NCBI RefSeq assembly: GCF_963082655.1
Contig: NC_081555.1
Coordinates: forward strand, 29,125,266 to 29,189,265
Direction: 5' to 3'
DNA: 64,000 bases
DNA from: Stomoxys calcitrans
Lineage: Eukaryota > Arthropoda > Insecta > Diptera > Muscidae
Both the position numbers and the translations under genes were made by a program. Below the pieces are notes generated by a model, which ran no database searches, was not told the DNA's origin, and saw only the letters and a list, made by a program, of their open reading frames with translations. This document shows positions 1 to 13,014 of this stretch, one piece after another. Numbering within the stretch: position 1 is the stretch's first letter; each line of letters opens with the position of its first letter.

Positions 1-3000
1 TTCAATTTTTGATGCGAAAAAATTTTTCGAGTTGAGTATACAGTATTGTAGATTATTGCAAAAAAATCGGATTAGTGCAAGTCCCATGTTTTTTCTTCAA
101 AAAACAAGCTCAAAATCGTATAATTAATATTGGAAAAATGGTAAAAAAAATCGAGGTGAGTTTGAAATTGCTGTAACATTGTTAGTTTTGCGAATTTCAA
201 AATTCTGAGGACACCGTTGGATTCGTCAGGAAAATCCCTTTCTGTAATGGTGCTGGACGAAGCAATACTCATTCCTATTTCCTTGAAAACTTTAGAGTAT
301 TGCTTCAAAATCGCATAATTAATATCCAAAAAATTCAAAAAAACCAACGTGAGGTTGCAATTGCTGTAACTTCCTTAGTTTTGCAAACATCACAATTTTT
401 CAGACACCGTTGGATTCGTGGGGAAAATCTCTTTCCGTAGTGGTGCTGGATGAAGGAATAGTGTAAAGTTTTCTATGAAAAACATCGCAAAAATCAAATC
501 TATTTTAGCGTAAAAATTCAAGGTCATTTTTAAGGTCAATAACGCTGTAACTCCTTCATTTTTTCGAATTTCGATCATTTTCCAGCATTCCGCAGTTCGA
601 AATTCGAAAACGATTCGAACAATAAACAAAATTACGTGAAATTTCACATTTTATTTTTTTTGCATTTTTTTAGCAAAGGCTACCCCCTTATGAAATTTTT
701 CAATTTTTGATGCGAAAAAATTTTTCGAGTTGAGTATACAGTATTGTAGATTATTGCAAAAAAATCGGATTAGTGCAAGTCCCATGTTTTTTCTTCAAAA
801 AACAAGCTCAAAATCGTATAATTAATATTGGAAAAATGGTAAAAAAAATCGAGGTGAGTTTGAAATTGCTGTAACATTGTTAGTTTTGCGAATTTCAAAA
901 TTCTGAGGACACCGTTGGATTCGTCAGGAAAATCCCTTTCTGTAATGGTGCTGGACGAAGCAATACTCATTCCTATTTCCTTGAAAACTTTAGAGTATTG
1001 CTTCAAAATCGCATAATTAATATCCAAAAAATTCAAAAAAACCAACGTGAGTTTGTAATTGCTGTAACTTCCTTAGTTTTGCAAACATCACAATTTTTCA
1101 GACACCGTTGGATTCGTGGGGAAAATCTCTTTCCGTAGTGGTGCTGGATGAAGGAATAGTGTAAAGTTTTCTATGAAAAACATCGCAAAAATCAAATCTA
1201 TTTTAGCGTAAAAATTCAAGGTCATTTTTAAGGTCAATAACGCTGTAACTCCTTCATTTTTTCGAATTTCGATCATTTTCCAGCATTCCGCAGTTCGAAA
1301 TTCGAAAACAATTCGAACAATAAACAAAATTACGTGAAATTTCACATTTTATTTTTTTTGCATTTTTTTAGCAAAGGCTACCCCCTTATGAAATTTTTCA
1401 ATTTTTGATGCGAAAAAATTTTTCGAGTTGAGTATACAGTATTGTAGATTATTGCAAAAAAATCGGATTAGTGCAAGTCCCATGTTTTTTCTTCAAAAAA
1501 CAAGCTCAAAATCGTATAATTAATATTGGAAAAATGGTAAAAAAAATCGAGGTGAGTTTGAAATTGCTGTAACATTGTTAGTTTTGCGAATTTCAAAATT
1601 CTGAGGACACCGTTGGATTCGTCAGGAAAATCCCTTTCTGTAATGGTGCTGGACGAAGCAATACTCATTCCTATTTCCTTGAAAACTTTAGAGTATTGCT
1701 TCAAAATCGCATAATTAATATCCAAAAAATTCAAAAAAACCAACGTGAGTTTGTAATTGCTGTAACTTCCTTAGTTTTGCAAACATCACAATTTTTCAGA
1801 CACCGTTGGATTCGCGGGGAAAATCTCTTTCCGTAGTGGTGCTGGATGAAGGAATAGTGTAAAGTTTTCTATGAAAAACATCGCAAAAATCAAATCTATT
1901 TTAGCGTAAAAATTCAAGGTCATTTTTAAGGTCAATAACGCTGTAACTCTTTCATTTTTTCGAATTTCGATCATTTTCCAGCATTCCGCAGTTCGAAATT
2001 CGAAAACGATTCGAACAATAAACAAAATTACGTGAAATTTCACATTTTATTTTTTTTTGCATTTTTTTAGCAAAGGCTACCCCCTTATGAAATTTTTCAA
2101 TTTTTGATGCGAAAAAATTTTTCGAGTTGAGTATACAGTATTGTAGATTATTGCAAAAAAATCGGATTAGTGCAAGTCCCATGTTTTTTCTTCAAAAAAC
2201 AAGCTCAAAATCGTATAATTAATATTGGAAAAATGGTAAAAAAAATCGAGGTGAGTTTGAAATTGCTGTAACATTGTTAGTTTTGCGAATTTCAAAATTC
2301 TGAGGACACCGTTGGATTCGTCAGGAAAATCCCTTTCTGTAATGGTGCTGGACGAAGCAATACTCATTCCTATTTCCTTGAAAACTTTAGAGTATTGCTT
2401 CAAAATCGCATAATTAATATCCAAAAAATTCAAAAAAACCAACGTGAGTTTGTAATTGCTGTAACTTCCTTAGTTTTGCAAACATCACAATTTTTCAGAC
2501 ACCGTTGGATTCGTGGGGAAAATCTCTTTCCGTAGTGGTGCTGGATGAAGGAATAGTGTAAAGTTTTCTATGAAAAACATCGCAAAAATCAAATCTATTT
2601 TAGCGTAAAAATTCAAGGTCATTTTTAAGGTCAATAACGCTGTAACTCCTTCATTTTTTCGAATTTCGATCATTTTCCAGCATTCCGCAGTTCGAAATTC
2701 GAAAACGATTCGAACAATAAACAAAATTACGTGAAATTTCACATTTTATTTTTTTTGCATTTTTTTAGCAAAGGCTACCCCCTTATGAAATTTTTCAATT
2801 TTTGATGCGAAAAAATTTTTCGAGTTGAGTATACAGTATTGTAGATTATTGCAAAAAAATCGGATTAGTGCAAGTCCCATGTTTTTTCTTCAAAAAACAA
2901 GCTCAAAATCGTATAATTAATATTGGAAAAATGGTAAAAAAATCGAGGTGAGTTTGAAATTGCTGTAACATTGTTAGTTTTGCGAATTTCAAAATTCTGA

Positions 3001-4263
3001 GGACACCGTTGGATTCGTCAGGAAAATCCCTTTCTGTAATGGTGCTGGACGAAGCAATACTCATTCCTATTTCCTTGAAAACTTTAGAGTATTGCTTCAA
3101 AATCGCATAATTAATATCCAAAAAATTCAAAAAAACCAACGTGAGTTTGTAATTGCTGTAACTTCCTTAGTTTAGCAAACATCACAATTTTTCAGACACC
3201 GTTGGATTCGCGGGGAAAATCTCTTTCCGTAGTGGTGCTGGATGAAGGATTAGTGTAAAGTTTTCTATGAAAAACATCGCAAAAATCAAATCTATTTTAG
3301 CGTAAAAATTCAAGGTCATTTTTAAGGTCAATAACGCTGTAACTCCTTCATTTTTTCGAATTTCGATCATTTTCCAGCATTCCGCAGTTCGAAATTCGAA
3401 AACGATTCGAACAATAAACAAAATTACGTGAAATTTCACATTTTATTTTTTTTTGCATTTTTTTAGCAAAGGCTACCCCCTTATGAAATTTTTCAATTTT
3501 TGATGCGAAAAAATTTTTCGAGTTGAGTATACAGTATTGTAGATTATTGCAAAAAAATCGGATTAGTGCAAGTCCCATGTTTTTTCTTCAAAAAACAAGC
3601 TCAAAATCGTATAATTAATATTGGAAAAATGGTAAAAAAAATCGAGGTGAGTTTGAAATTGCTGTAACATTGTTAGTTTTGCGAATTTCAAAATTCTGAG
3701 GACACCGTTGGATTCGTCAGGAAAATCCCTTTCTGTAATGGTGCTGGACGAAGCAATACTCATTCCTATTTCCTTGAAAACTTTAGAGTATTGCTTCAAA
3801 ATCGCATAATTAATATCCAAAAAATTCAAAAAAACCAACGTGAGGTTGCAATTGCTGTAACTTCCTTAGTTTTGCAAACATCACAATTTTTCAGACACCG
3901 TTGGATTCGTGGGGAAAATCTCTTTCCGTAGTGGTGCTGGATGAAGGAATAGTGTAAAGTTTTCTATGAAAAACATCGCAAAAATCAAATCTATTTTAGC
4001 GTAAAAATTCAAGGTCATTTTTAAGGTCAATAACGCTGTAACTCCTTCATTTTTTCGAATTTCGATCATTTTCCAGCATTCCGCAGTTCGAAATTCGAAA
4101 ACAATTCGAACAATAAACAAAATTACGTGAAATTTCACATTTTATTTTTTTTTGCATTTTTTTAGCAAAGGCTACCCCCTTATGAAATTTTTCAATTTTT
4201 GATGCGAAAAAATTTTTCGAGTTGAGTATACAGTATTGTAGATTATTGCAAAAAAATCGGATT

Positions 4264-4680
4264 AGTGCAAGTCCCATGTTTTTTCTTCAAAAAACAAGCT
4301 CAAAATCGTATAATTAATATTTTAGCGTAAAAATTCAAGGTCATTTTTAAGGTCAATAACGCTGTAACTCCTTCATTTTTTCGAATTTCGATCATTTTCC
4401 AGCATTCCGCAGTTCGAAATTCGAAAACGATTCGAACAATAAACAAAATTACGTGAAATTTCACATTTTAGCAAAGGCTACCCCCTTATGAAATTTTTCA
4501 ATTTTTGATGCGAAAAAATTTTTCGAGTTGAGTATACAGTATTGTAGATTATTGCAAAAAAATCGGATTAGTGCAATTTTTGATGCGAAAAAATTTTTCG
4601 AGTTGAGTATACAGTATTGTAGATTATTGCAAAAAAATCGGATTAGTGCAAGTCCCATGTTTTTTCTTCAAAAAACAAGC
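4264..4680. repeat. rearranged satellite monomers
   Basis: Three local changes break the regular period here. At about 4320 the monomer jumps from ATTAATATT straight to TTAGCG, removing about 370 bp. At about 4468 the T-rich tract between CACATTTTA and GCAAAGG is missing. A 75-bp segment is then repeated exactly (4499-4573 and 4574-4648). The next monomer resumes in phase. Unequal exchange or replication slippage is the likely cause; an assembly collapse is possible. Confidence 0.85.
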
Positions 4681-6430
4681 TCAAAATCGTATAATTAATA
4701 TTGGAAAAATGGTAAAAAAATCGAGGTGAGTTTGAAATTGCTGTAACATTGTTAGTTTTGCGAATTTCAAAATTCTGAGGACACCGTTGGATTCGTCAGG
4801 AAAATCCCTTTCTGTAATGGTGCTGGACGAAGCAATACTCATTCCTATTTCCTTGAAAACTTTAGAGTATTGCTTCAAAATCGCATAATTAATATCCAAA
4901 AAATTCAAAAAAACCAACGTGAGTTTGTAATTGCTGTAACTTCCTTAGTTTTGCAAACATCACAATTTTTCAGACACCGTTGGATTCGCGGGGAAAATCT
5001 CTTTCCGTAGTGGTGCTGGATGAAGGATTAGTGTAAAGTTTTCTATGAAAAACATCGCAAAAATCAAATCTATTTTAGCGTAAAAATTCAAGGTCATTTT
5101 TAAGGTCAATAACGCTGTAACTCCTTCATTTTTTCGAATTTCGATCATTTTCCAGCATTCCGCAGTTCGAAATTCGAAAACGATTCGAACAATAAACAAA
5201 ATTACGTGAAATTTCACATTTTATTTTTTTTTGCATTTTTTTAGCAAAGGCTACCCCCTTATGAAATTTTTCAATTTTTGATGCGAAAAAATTTTTCGAG
5301 TTGAGTATACAGTATTGTAGATTATTGCAAAAAAATCGGATTAGTGCAAGTCCCATGTTTTTTCTTCAAAAAACAAGCTCAAAATCGTATAATTAATATT
5401 GGAAAAATGGTAAAAAAAATCGAGGTGAGTTTGAAATTGCTGTAACATTGTTAGTTTTGCGAATTTCAAAATCTGAGGACACCGTTGGATTCGTCAGGAA
5501 AATCCCTTTCTGTAATGGTGCTGGACGAAGCAATACTCATTCCTATTTCCTTGAAAACTTTAGAGTATTGCTTCAAAATCGCATAATTAATATCCAAAAA
5601 ATTCAAAAAAACCAACGTGAGTTTGCAATTGCTGTAACTTCCTTAGTTTTGCAAACATCACAATTTTTCAGACACCGTTGGATTCGTGGGGAAAATCTCT
5701 CTCCGTAGTGGTGCTGGATGAAGGAATAGTGTAAAGTTTTCTATGAAAAACATCGCAAAAATCAAATCTATTTTAGCGTAAAAATTCAAGGTCATTTTTA
5801 AGGTCAATAACGCTGTAACTCCTTCATTTTTTCGAATTTTGATCATTTTCCAGCATTCCGCAGTTCGAAATTCGAAAACGATTCGAACAATAAACAAAAT
5901 TACGTGAAATTTCACATTTTATTTTTTTTGCATTTTTTTAGCAAAGGCTACCCCCTTATGAAATTTTTCAATTTTTGATGCGAAAAAATTTTTCGAGTTG
6001 AGTATACAGTATTGTAGATTATTGCAAAAAAATCGGATTAGTGCAAGTCCCATGTTTTTTCTTCAAAAAACAAGCTCAAAATCGTATAATTAATATTGGA
6101 AAAATGGTAAAAAAAATCGAGGTGAGTTTGAAATTGCTGTAACATTGTTAGTTTTGCGAATTTCAAAATTCTGAGGACACCGTTGGATTCGTCAGGAAAA
6201 TCCCTTTCTGTAATGGTGCTGGACGAAGCAATACTCATTCCTATTTCCTTGAAAACTTTAGAGTATTGCTTCAAAATCGCATAATTAATATCCAAAAAAT
6301 TCAAAAAAACCAACGTGAGTTTGCAATTGCTGTAACTTCCTTAGTTTTGCAAACATCACAATTTTTCAGACACCGTTGGATTCGTGGGGAAAATCTCTTT
6401 CCGTAGTGGTGCTGGATGAAGGAATAGTGT

Positions 6431-6492
6431 AAAGTTTTCTATGAAAAACATCGCAAAAATCAAAGTTTTCTATGAAAAACATCGCAAAAATC
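6431..6492. repeat. 31-bp tandem duplication inside one satellite monomer
   Basis: The segment beginning AAAGTTTTCTATG is present twice in direct succession (6431-6461 and 6462-6492). Other monomers have it once. The same monomer also carries the 18-bp deletion, so the net spacing to the next monomer is 711 bp. Confidence 0.9.
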
Positions 6493-9400
6493 AAATCTAT
6501 TTTAGCGTAAAAATTCAAGGTCATTTTTAAGGTCAATAACGCTGTAACTCCTTCATTTTTTCGAATTTCGATCATTTTCCAGCATTCCGCAGTTCGAAAT
6601 TCGAAAACGATTCGAACAATAAACAAAATTACGTGAAATTTCACATTTTATTTTTTTTGCATTTTTTTATGAAATTTTTCAATTTTTGATGCGAAAAAAT
6701 TTTTCGAGTTGAGTATACAGTATTGTAGATTATTGCAAAAAAATCGGATTAGTGCAAGTCCCATGTTTTTTCTTCAAAAAACAAGCTCAAAATCGTATAA
6801 TTAATATTGGAAAAATGGTAAAAAAAATCGAGGTGAGTTTGAAATTGCTGTAACATTGTTAGTTTTGCGAATTTCAAAATTCTGAGGACACCGTTGGATT
6901 CGTCAGGAAAATCCCTTTCTGTAATGGTGCTGGACGAAGCAATACTCATTCCTATTTCCTTGAAAACTTTAGAGTATTGCTTCAAAATCGCATAATTAAT
7001 ATCCAAAAAATTCAAAAAAACCAACGTGAGTTTGTAATTGCTGTAACTTCCTTAGTTTTGCAAACATCACAATTTTTCAGACACCGTTGGATTCGTGGGG
7101 AAAATCTCTTTCCGTAGTGGTGCTGGATGAAGGAATAGTGTAAAGTTTTCTATGAAAAACATCGCAAAAATCAAATCTATTTTAGCATAAAAATTCAAGG
7201 TCATTTTTAAGGTCAATAACGCTGTAACTCCTTCATTTTTTCGAATTTCGATCATTTTCCAGCATTCCGCAGTTCGAAATTCGAAAACGATTCGAACAAT
7301 AAACAAAATTACGTGAAATTTCACATTTTATTTTTTTTGCATTTTTTTAGAAAAGGCTACCCCCTTATGAAATTTTTCAATTTTTGATGCGAAAAAATTT
7401 TTCGAGTTGAGTATACAGTATTGTAGATTATTGCAAAAAAATCGGATTAGTGCAAGTCCCATGTTTTTTCTTCAAAAAACAAGCTCAAAATCGTATAATT
7501 AATATTGGAAAAATGGTAAAAAAAATCGAGGTGAGTTTGAAATTGCTGTAACATTGTTAGTTTTGCGAATTTCAAAATTCTGAGGACACCGTTGGATTCG
7601 TCAGGAAAATCCCTTTCTGTAATGGTGCTGGACGAAGCAATACTCATTCCTATTTCCTTGAAAACTTTAGAGTATTGCTTCAAAATCGCATAATTAATAT
7701 CCAAAAAATTCAAAAAAACCAACGTGAGTTTGTAATTGCTGTAACTTCCTTAGTTTTGCAAACATCACAATTTTTCAGACACCGTTGGATTCGTGGGGAA
7801 AATCTCTTTCCGTAGTGGTGCTGGATGAAGGAATAGTGTAAAGTTTTCTATGAAAAACATCGCAAAAATCAAATCTATTTTAGCATAAAAATTCAAGGTC
7901 ATTTTTAAGGTCAATAACGCTGTAACTCCTTCATTTTTTCGAATTTCGATCATTTTCCAGCATTCCGCAGTTCGAAATTCGAAAACGATTCGAACAATAA
8001 ACAAAATTACGTGAAATTTCACATTTTATTTTTTTTGCATTTTTTTATGAAATTTTTCAATTTTTGATGCGAAAAAATTTTTCGAGTTGAGTATACAGTA
8101 TTGTAGATTATTGCAAAAAAATCGGATTAGTGCAAGTCCCATGTTTTTTCTTCAAAAAACAAGCTCAAAATCGTATAATTAATATTGGAAAAATGGTAAA
8201 AAAAATCGAGGTGAGTTTGAAATTGCTGTAACATTGTTAGTTTTGCGAATTTCAAAATTCTGAGGACACCGTTGGATTCGTCAGGAAAATCCCTTTCTGT
8301 AATGGTGCTGGACGAAGCAATACTCATTCCTATTTCCTTGAAAACTTTAGAGTATTGCTTCAAAATCGCATAATTAATATCCAAAAAATTCAAAAAAACC
8401 AACGTGAGTTTGTAATTGCTGTAACTTCCTTAGTTTTGCAAACATCACAATTTTTCAGACACCGTTGGATTCGTGGGGAAAATCTCTTTCCGTAGTGGTG
8501 CTGGATGAAGGAATAGTGTAAAGTTTTCTATGAAAAACATCGCAAAAATCAAATCTATTTTAGCATAAAAATTCAAGGTCATTTTTAAGGTCAATAACGC
8601 TGTAACTCCTTCATTTTTTCGAATTTCGATCATTTTCCAGCATTCCGCAGTTCGAAATTCGAAAACGATTCGAACAATAAACAAAATTACGTGAAATTTC
8701 ACATTTTATTTTTTTTGCATTTTTTTAGCAAAGGCTACCCCCTTATGAAATTTTTCAATTTTTGATGCGAAAAAATTTTTCGAGTTGAGTATACAGTATT
8801 GTAGATTATTGCAAAAAAATCGGATTAGTGCAAGTCCCATGTTTTTTCTTCAAAAAACAAGCTCAAAATCGTATAATTAATATTGGAAAAATGGTAAAAA
8901 AAATCGAGGTGAGTTTGAAATTGCTGTAACATTGTTAGTTTTGCGAATTTCAAAATTCTGAGGACACCGTTGGATTCGTCAGGAAAATCCCTTTCTGTAA
9001 TGGTGCTGGACGAAGCAATACTCATTCCTATTTCCTTGAAAACTTTAGAGTATTGCTTCAAAATCGCATAATTAATATCCAAAAAATTCAAAAAAACCAA
9101 CGTGAGTTTGTAATTGCTGTAACTTCCTTAGTTTTGCAAACATCACAATTTTTCAGACACCGTTGGATTCGTGGGGAAAATCTCTTTCCGTAGTGGTGCT
9201 GGATGAAGGAATAGTGTAAAGTTTTCTATGAAAAACATCGCAAAAATCAAATCTATTTTAGCATAAAAATTCAAGGTCATTTTTAAGGTCAATAACGCTG
9301 TAACTCCTTCATTTTTTCGAATTTCGATCATTTTCCAGCATTCCGCAGTTCGAAATTCGAAAACGATTCGAACAATAAACAAAATTACGTGAAATTTCAC

Positions 9401-12400
9401 ATTTTATTTTTTTTGCATTTTTTTAGCAAAGGCTACCCCCTTATGAAATTTTTCAATTTTTGATGCGAAAAAATTTTTCGAGTTGAGTATACAGTATTGT
9501 AGATTATTGCAAAAAAATCGGATTAGTGCAAGTCCCATGTTTTTTCTTCAAAAAACAAGCTCAAAATCGTATAATTAATATTGGAAAAATGGTAAAAAAA
9601 ATCGAGGTGAGTTTGAAATTGCTGTAACATTGTTAGTTTTGCGAATTTCAAAATTCTGAGGACACCGTTGGATTCGTCAGGAAAATCCCTTTCTGTAATG
9701 GTGCTGGACGAAGCAATACTCATTCCTATTTCCTTGAAAACTTTAGAGTATTGCTTCAAAATCGCATAATTAATATCCAAAAAATTCAAAAAAACCAACG
9801 TGAGTTTGCAATTGCTGTAACTTCCTTAGTTTTGCAAACATCACAATTTTTCAGACACCGTTGGATTCGTGGGGAAAATCTCTTTCCGTAGTGGTGCTGG
9901 ATGAAGGAATAGTGTAAAGTTTTCTATGAAAAACATCGCAAAAATCAAATCTATTTTAGCGTAAAAATTCAAGGTCATTTTTAAGGTCAATAACGCTGTA
10001 ACTCCTTCATTTTTTCGAATTTCGATCATTTTCCAGCATTCCGCAGTTCGAAATTCGAAAACGATTCGAACAATAAACAAAATTACGTGAAATTTCACAT
10101 TTTATTTTTTTTGCATTTTTTTAGCAAAGGCTACCCCCTTATGAAATTTTTCAATTTTTGATGCGAAAAAATTTTTCGAGTTGAGTATACAGTATTGTAG
10201 ATTATTGCAAAAAAATCGGATTAGTGCAAGTCCCATGTTTTTTCTTCAAAAAACAAGCTCAAAATCGTATAATTAATATTGGAAAAATGGTAAAAAAAAT
10301 CGAGGTGAGTTTGAAATTGCTGTAACATTGTTAGTTTTGCGAATTTCAAAATTCTGAGGACACCGTTGGATTCGTCAGGAAAATCCCTTTCTGTAATGGT
10401 GCTGGACGAAGCAATACTCATTCCTATTTCCTTGAAAACTTTAGAGTATTGCTTCAAAATCGCATAATTAATATCCAAAAAATTCAAAAAAACCAACGTG
10501 AGTTTGTAATTGCTGTAACTTCCTTAGTTTTGCAAACATCACAATTTTTCAGACACCGTTGGATTCGTGGGGAAAATCTCTTTCCGTAGTGGTGCTGGAT
10601 GAAGGAATAGTGTAAAGTTTTCTATGAAAAACATCGCAAAAATCAAATCTATTTTAGCGTAAAAATTCAAGGTCATTTTTAAGGTCAATAACGCTGTAAC
10701 TCCTTCATTTTTTCGAATTTCGATCATTTTCCAGCATTCCGCAGTTCGAAATTCGAAAACGATTCGAACAATAAACAAAATTACGTGAAATTTCACATTT
10801 TATTTTTTTTTGCATTTTTTTAGCAAAGGCTACCCCCTTATGAAATTTTTCAATTTTTGATGCGAAAAAATTTTTCGAGTTGAGTATACAGTATTGTAGA
10901 TTATTGCAAAAAAATCGGATTAGTGCAAGTCCCATGTTTTTTCTTCAAAAAACAAGCTCAAAATCATATAATTAATATTGGAAAAATGGTAAAAAAAATC
11001 GAGGTGAGTTTGAAATTGCTGTAACATTGTTAGTTTTGCGAATTTCAAAATTCTGAGGACACCGTTGGATTCGTCAGGAAAATCCCTTTCTGTAATGGTG
11101 CTGGACGAAGCAATACTCATTCCTATTTCCTTGAAAACTTTAGAGTATTGCTTCAAAATCGCATAATTAATATCCAAAAAATTCAAAAAAACCAACGTGA
11201 GTTTGTAATTGCTGTAACTTCCTTAGTTTTGCAAACATCACAATTTTTCAGACACCGTTGGATTCGCGGGGAAAATCTCTTTCCGTAGTGGTGCTGGATG
11301 AAGGAATAGTGTAAAGTTTTCTATGAAAAACATCGCAAAAATCAAATCTATTTTAGCGTAAAAATTCAAGGTCATTTTTAAGGTCAATAACGCTGTAACT
11401 CCTTCATTTTTTCGAATTTCGATCATTTTCCAGCATTCCGCAGTTGGAAATTCGAAAACGATTCGAACAATAAACAAAATTACGTGAAATTTCACATTTT
11501 ATTTTTTTTGCATTTTTTTAGCAAAGGCTACCCCCTTATGAAATTTTTCAATTTTTGATGCGAAAAAATTTTTCGAGTTGAGTATACAGTATTGTAGATT
11601 ATTGCAAAAAAATCAGATTAGTGCAAGTCCCATGTTTTTTCTTCAAAAAACAAGCTCAAAATCGTATAATTAATATTGGAAAAATGGTAAAAAAAATCGA
11701 GGTGAGTTTGAAATTGCTGTAACATTGTTAGTTTTGCGAATTTCAAAATTCTGAGGACACCGTTGGATTCGTCAGGAAAATCCCTTTCTGTAATGGTGCT
11801 GGACGAAGCAATACTCATTCCTATTTCCTTGAAAACTTTAGAGTATTGCTTCAAAATCGCATAATTAATATCCAAAAAATTCAAAAAAACCAACGTGAGT
11901 TTGTAATTGCTGTAACTTCCTTAGTTTTGCAAACATCACAATTTTTCAGACACCGTTGGATTCGCGGGGAAAATCTCTTTCCGTAGTGGTGCTGGATGAA
12001 GGAATAGTGTAAAGTTTTCTATGAAAAACATCGCAAAAATCAAATCTATTTTAGCGTAAAAATTCAAGGTCATTTTTAAGGTCAATAACGCTGTAACTCC
12101 TTCATTTTTTCGAATTTCGATCATTTTCCAGCATTCCGCAGTTCGAAATTCGAAAACGATTCGAACAATAAACAAAATTACGTGAAATTTCACATTTTAT
12201 TTTTTTTGCATTTTTTTAGCAAAGGCAACCCCCTTATGAAATTTTTCAATTTTTGATGCGAAAAAATTTTTCGAGTTGAGTATACAGTATTGTAGATTAT
12301 TGCAAAAAAATCGGATTAGTGCAAGTCCCATGTTTTTTCTTCAAAAAACAAGCTCAAAATCGTATAATTAATATTGGAAAAATGGTAAAAAAAATCGAGG

Positions 12401-13014
12401 TGAGTTTGAAATTGCTGTAACATTGTTAGTTTTGCGAATTTCAAAATTCTGAGGACACCGTTGGATTCGTCAGGAAAATCCCTTTCTGTAATGGTGCTGG
12501 ACGAAGCAATACTCATTCCTATTTCCTTGAAAACTTTAGAGTATTGCTTCAAAATCGCATAATTAATATCCAAAAAATTCAAAAAAACCAACGTGAGTTT
12601 GCAATTGCTGTAACTTCCTTAGTTTTGCAAACATCACAATTTTTCAGACACCGTTGGATTCGTGGGGAAAATCTCTTTCCGTAGTGGTGCTGGATGAAGG
12701 AATAGTGTAAAGTTTTCTATGAAAAACATCGCAAAAATCAAATCTATTTTAGCGTAAAAATTCAAGGTCATTTTTAAGGTCAATAACGCTGTAACTCCTT
12801 CATTTTTTCGAATTTCGATCATTTTCCAGCATTCCGCAGTTCGAAATTCGAAAACGATTCGAACAATAAACAAAATTACGTGAAATTTCACATTTTATTT
12901 TTTTTTGCATTTTTTTAGCAAAGGCTACCCCCTTATGAAATTTTTCAATTTTTGATGCGAAAAAATTTTTCGAGTTGAGTATACAGTATTGTAGATTATT
13001 GCAAAAAAATCGGA

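Noticed and set aside
580..650. CENP-B-box-like motif near TTCGAAATTCGAAAACG
   Set aside because: The invariant CGGG part of the box is missing.
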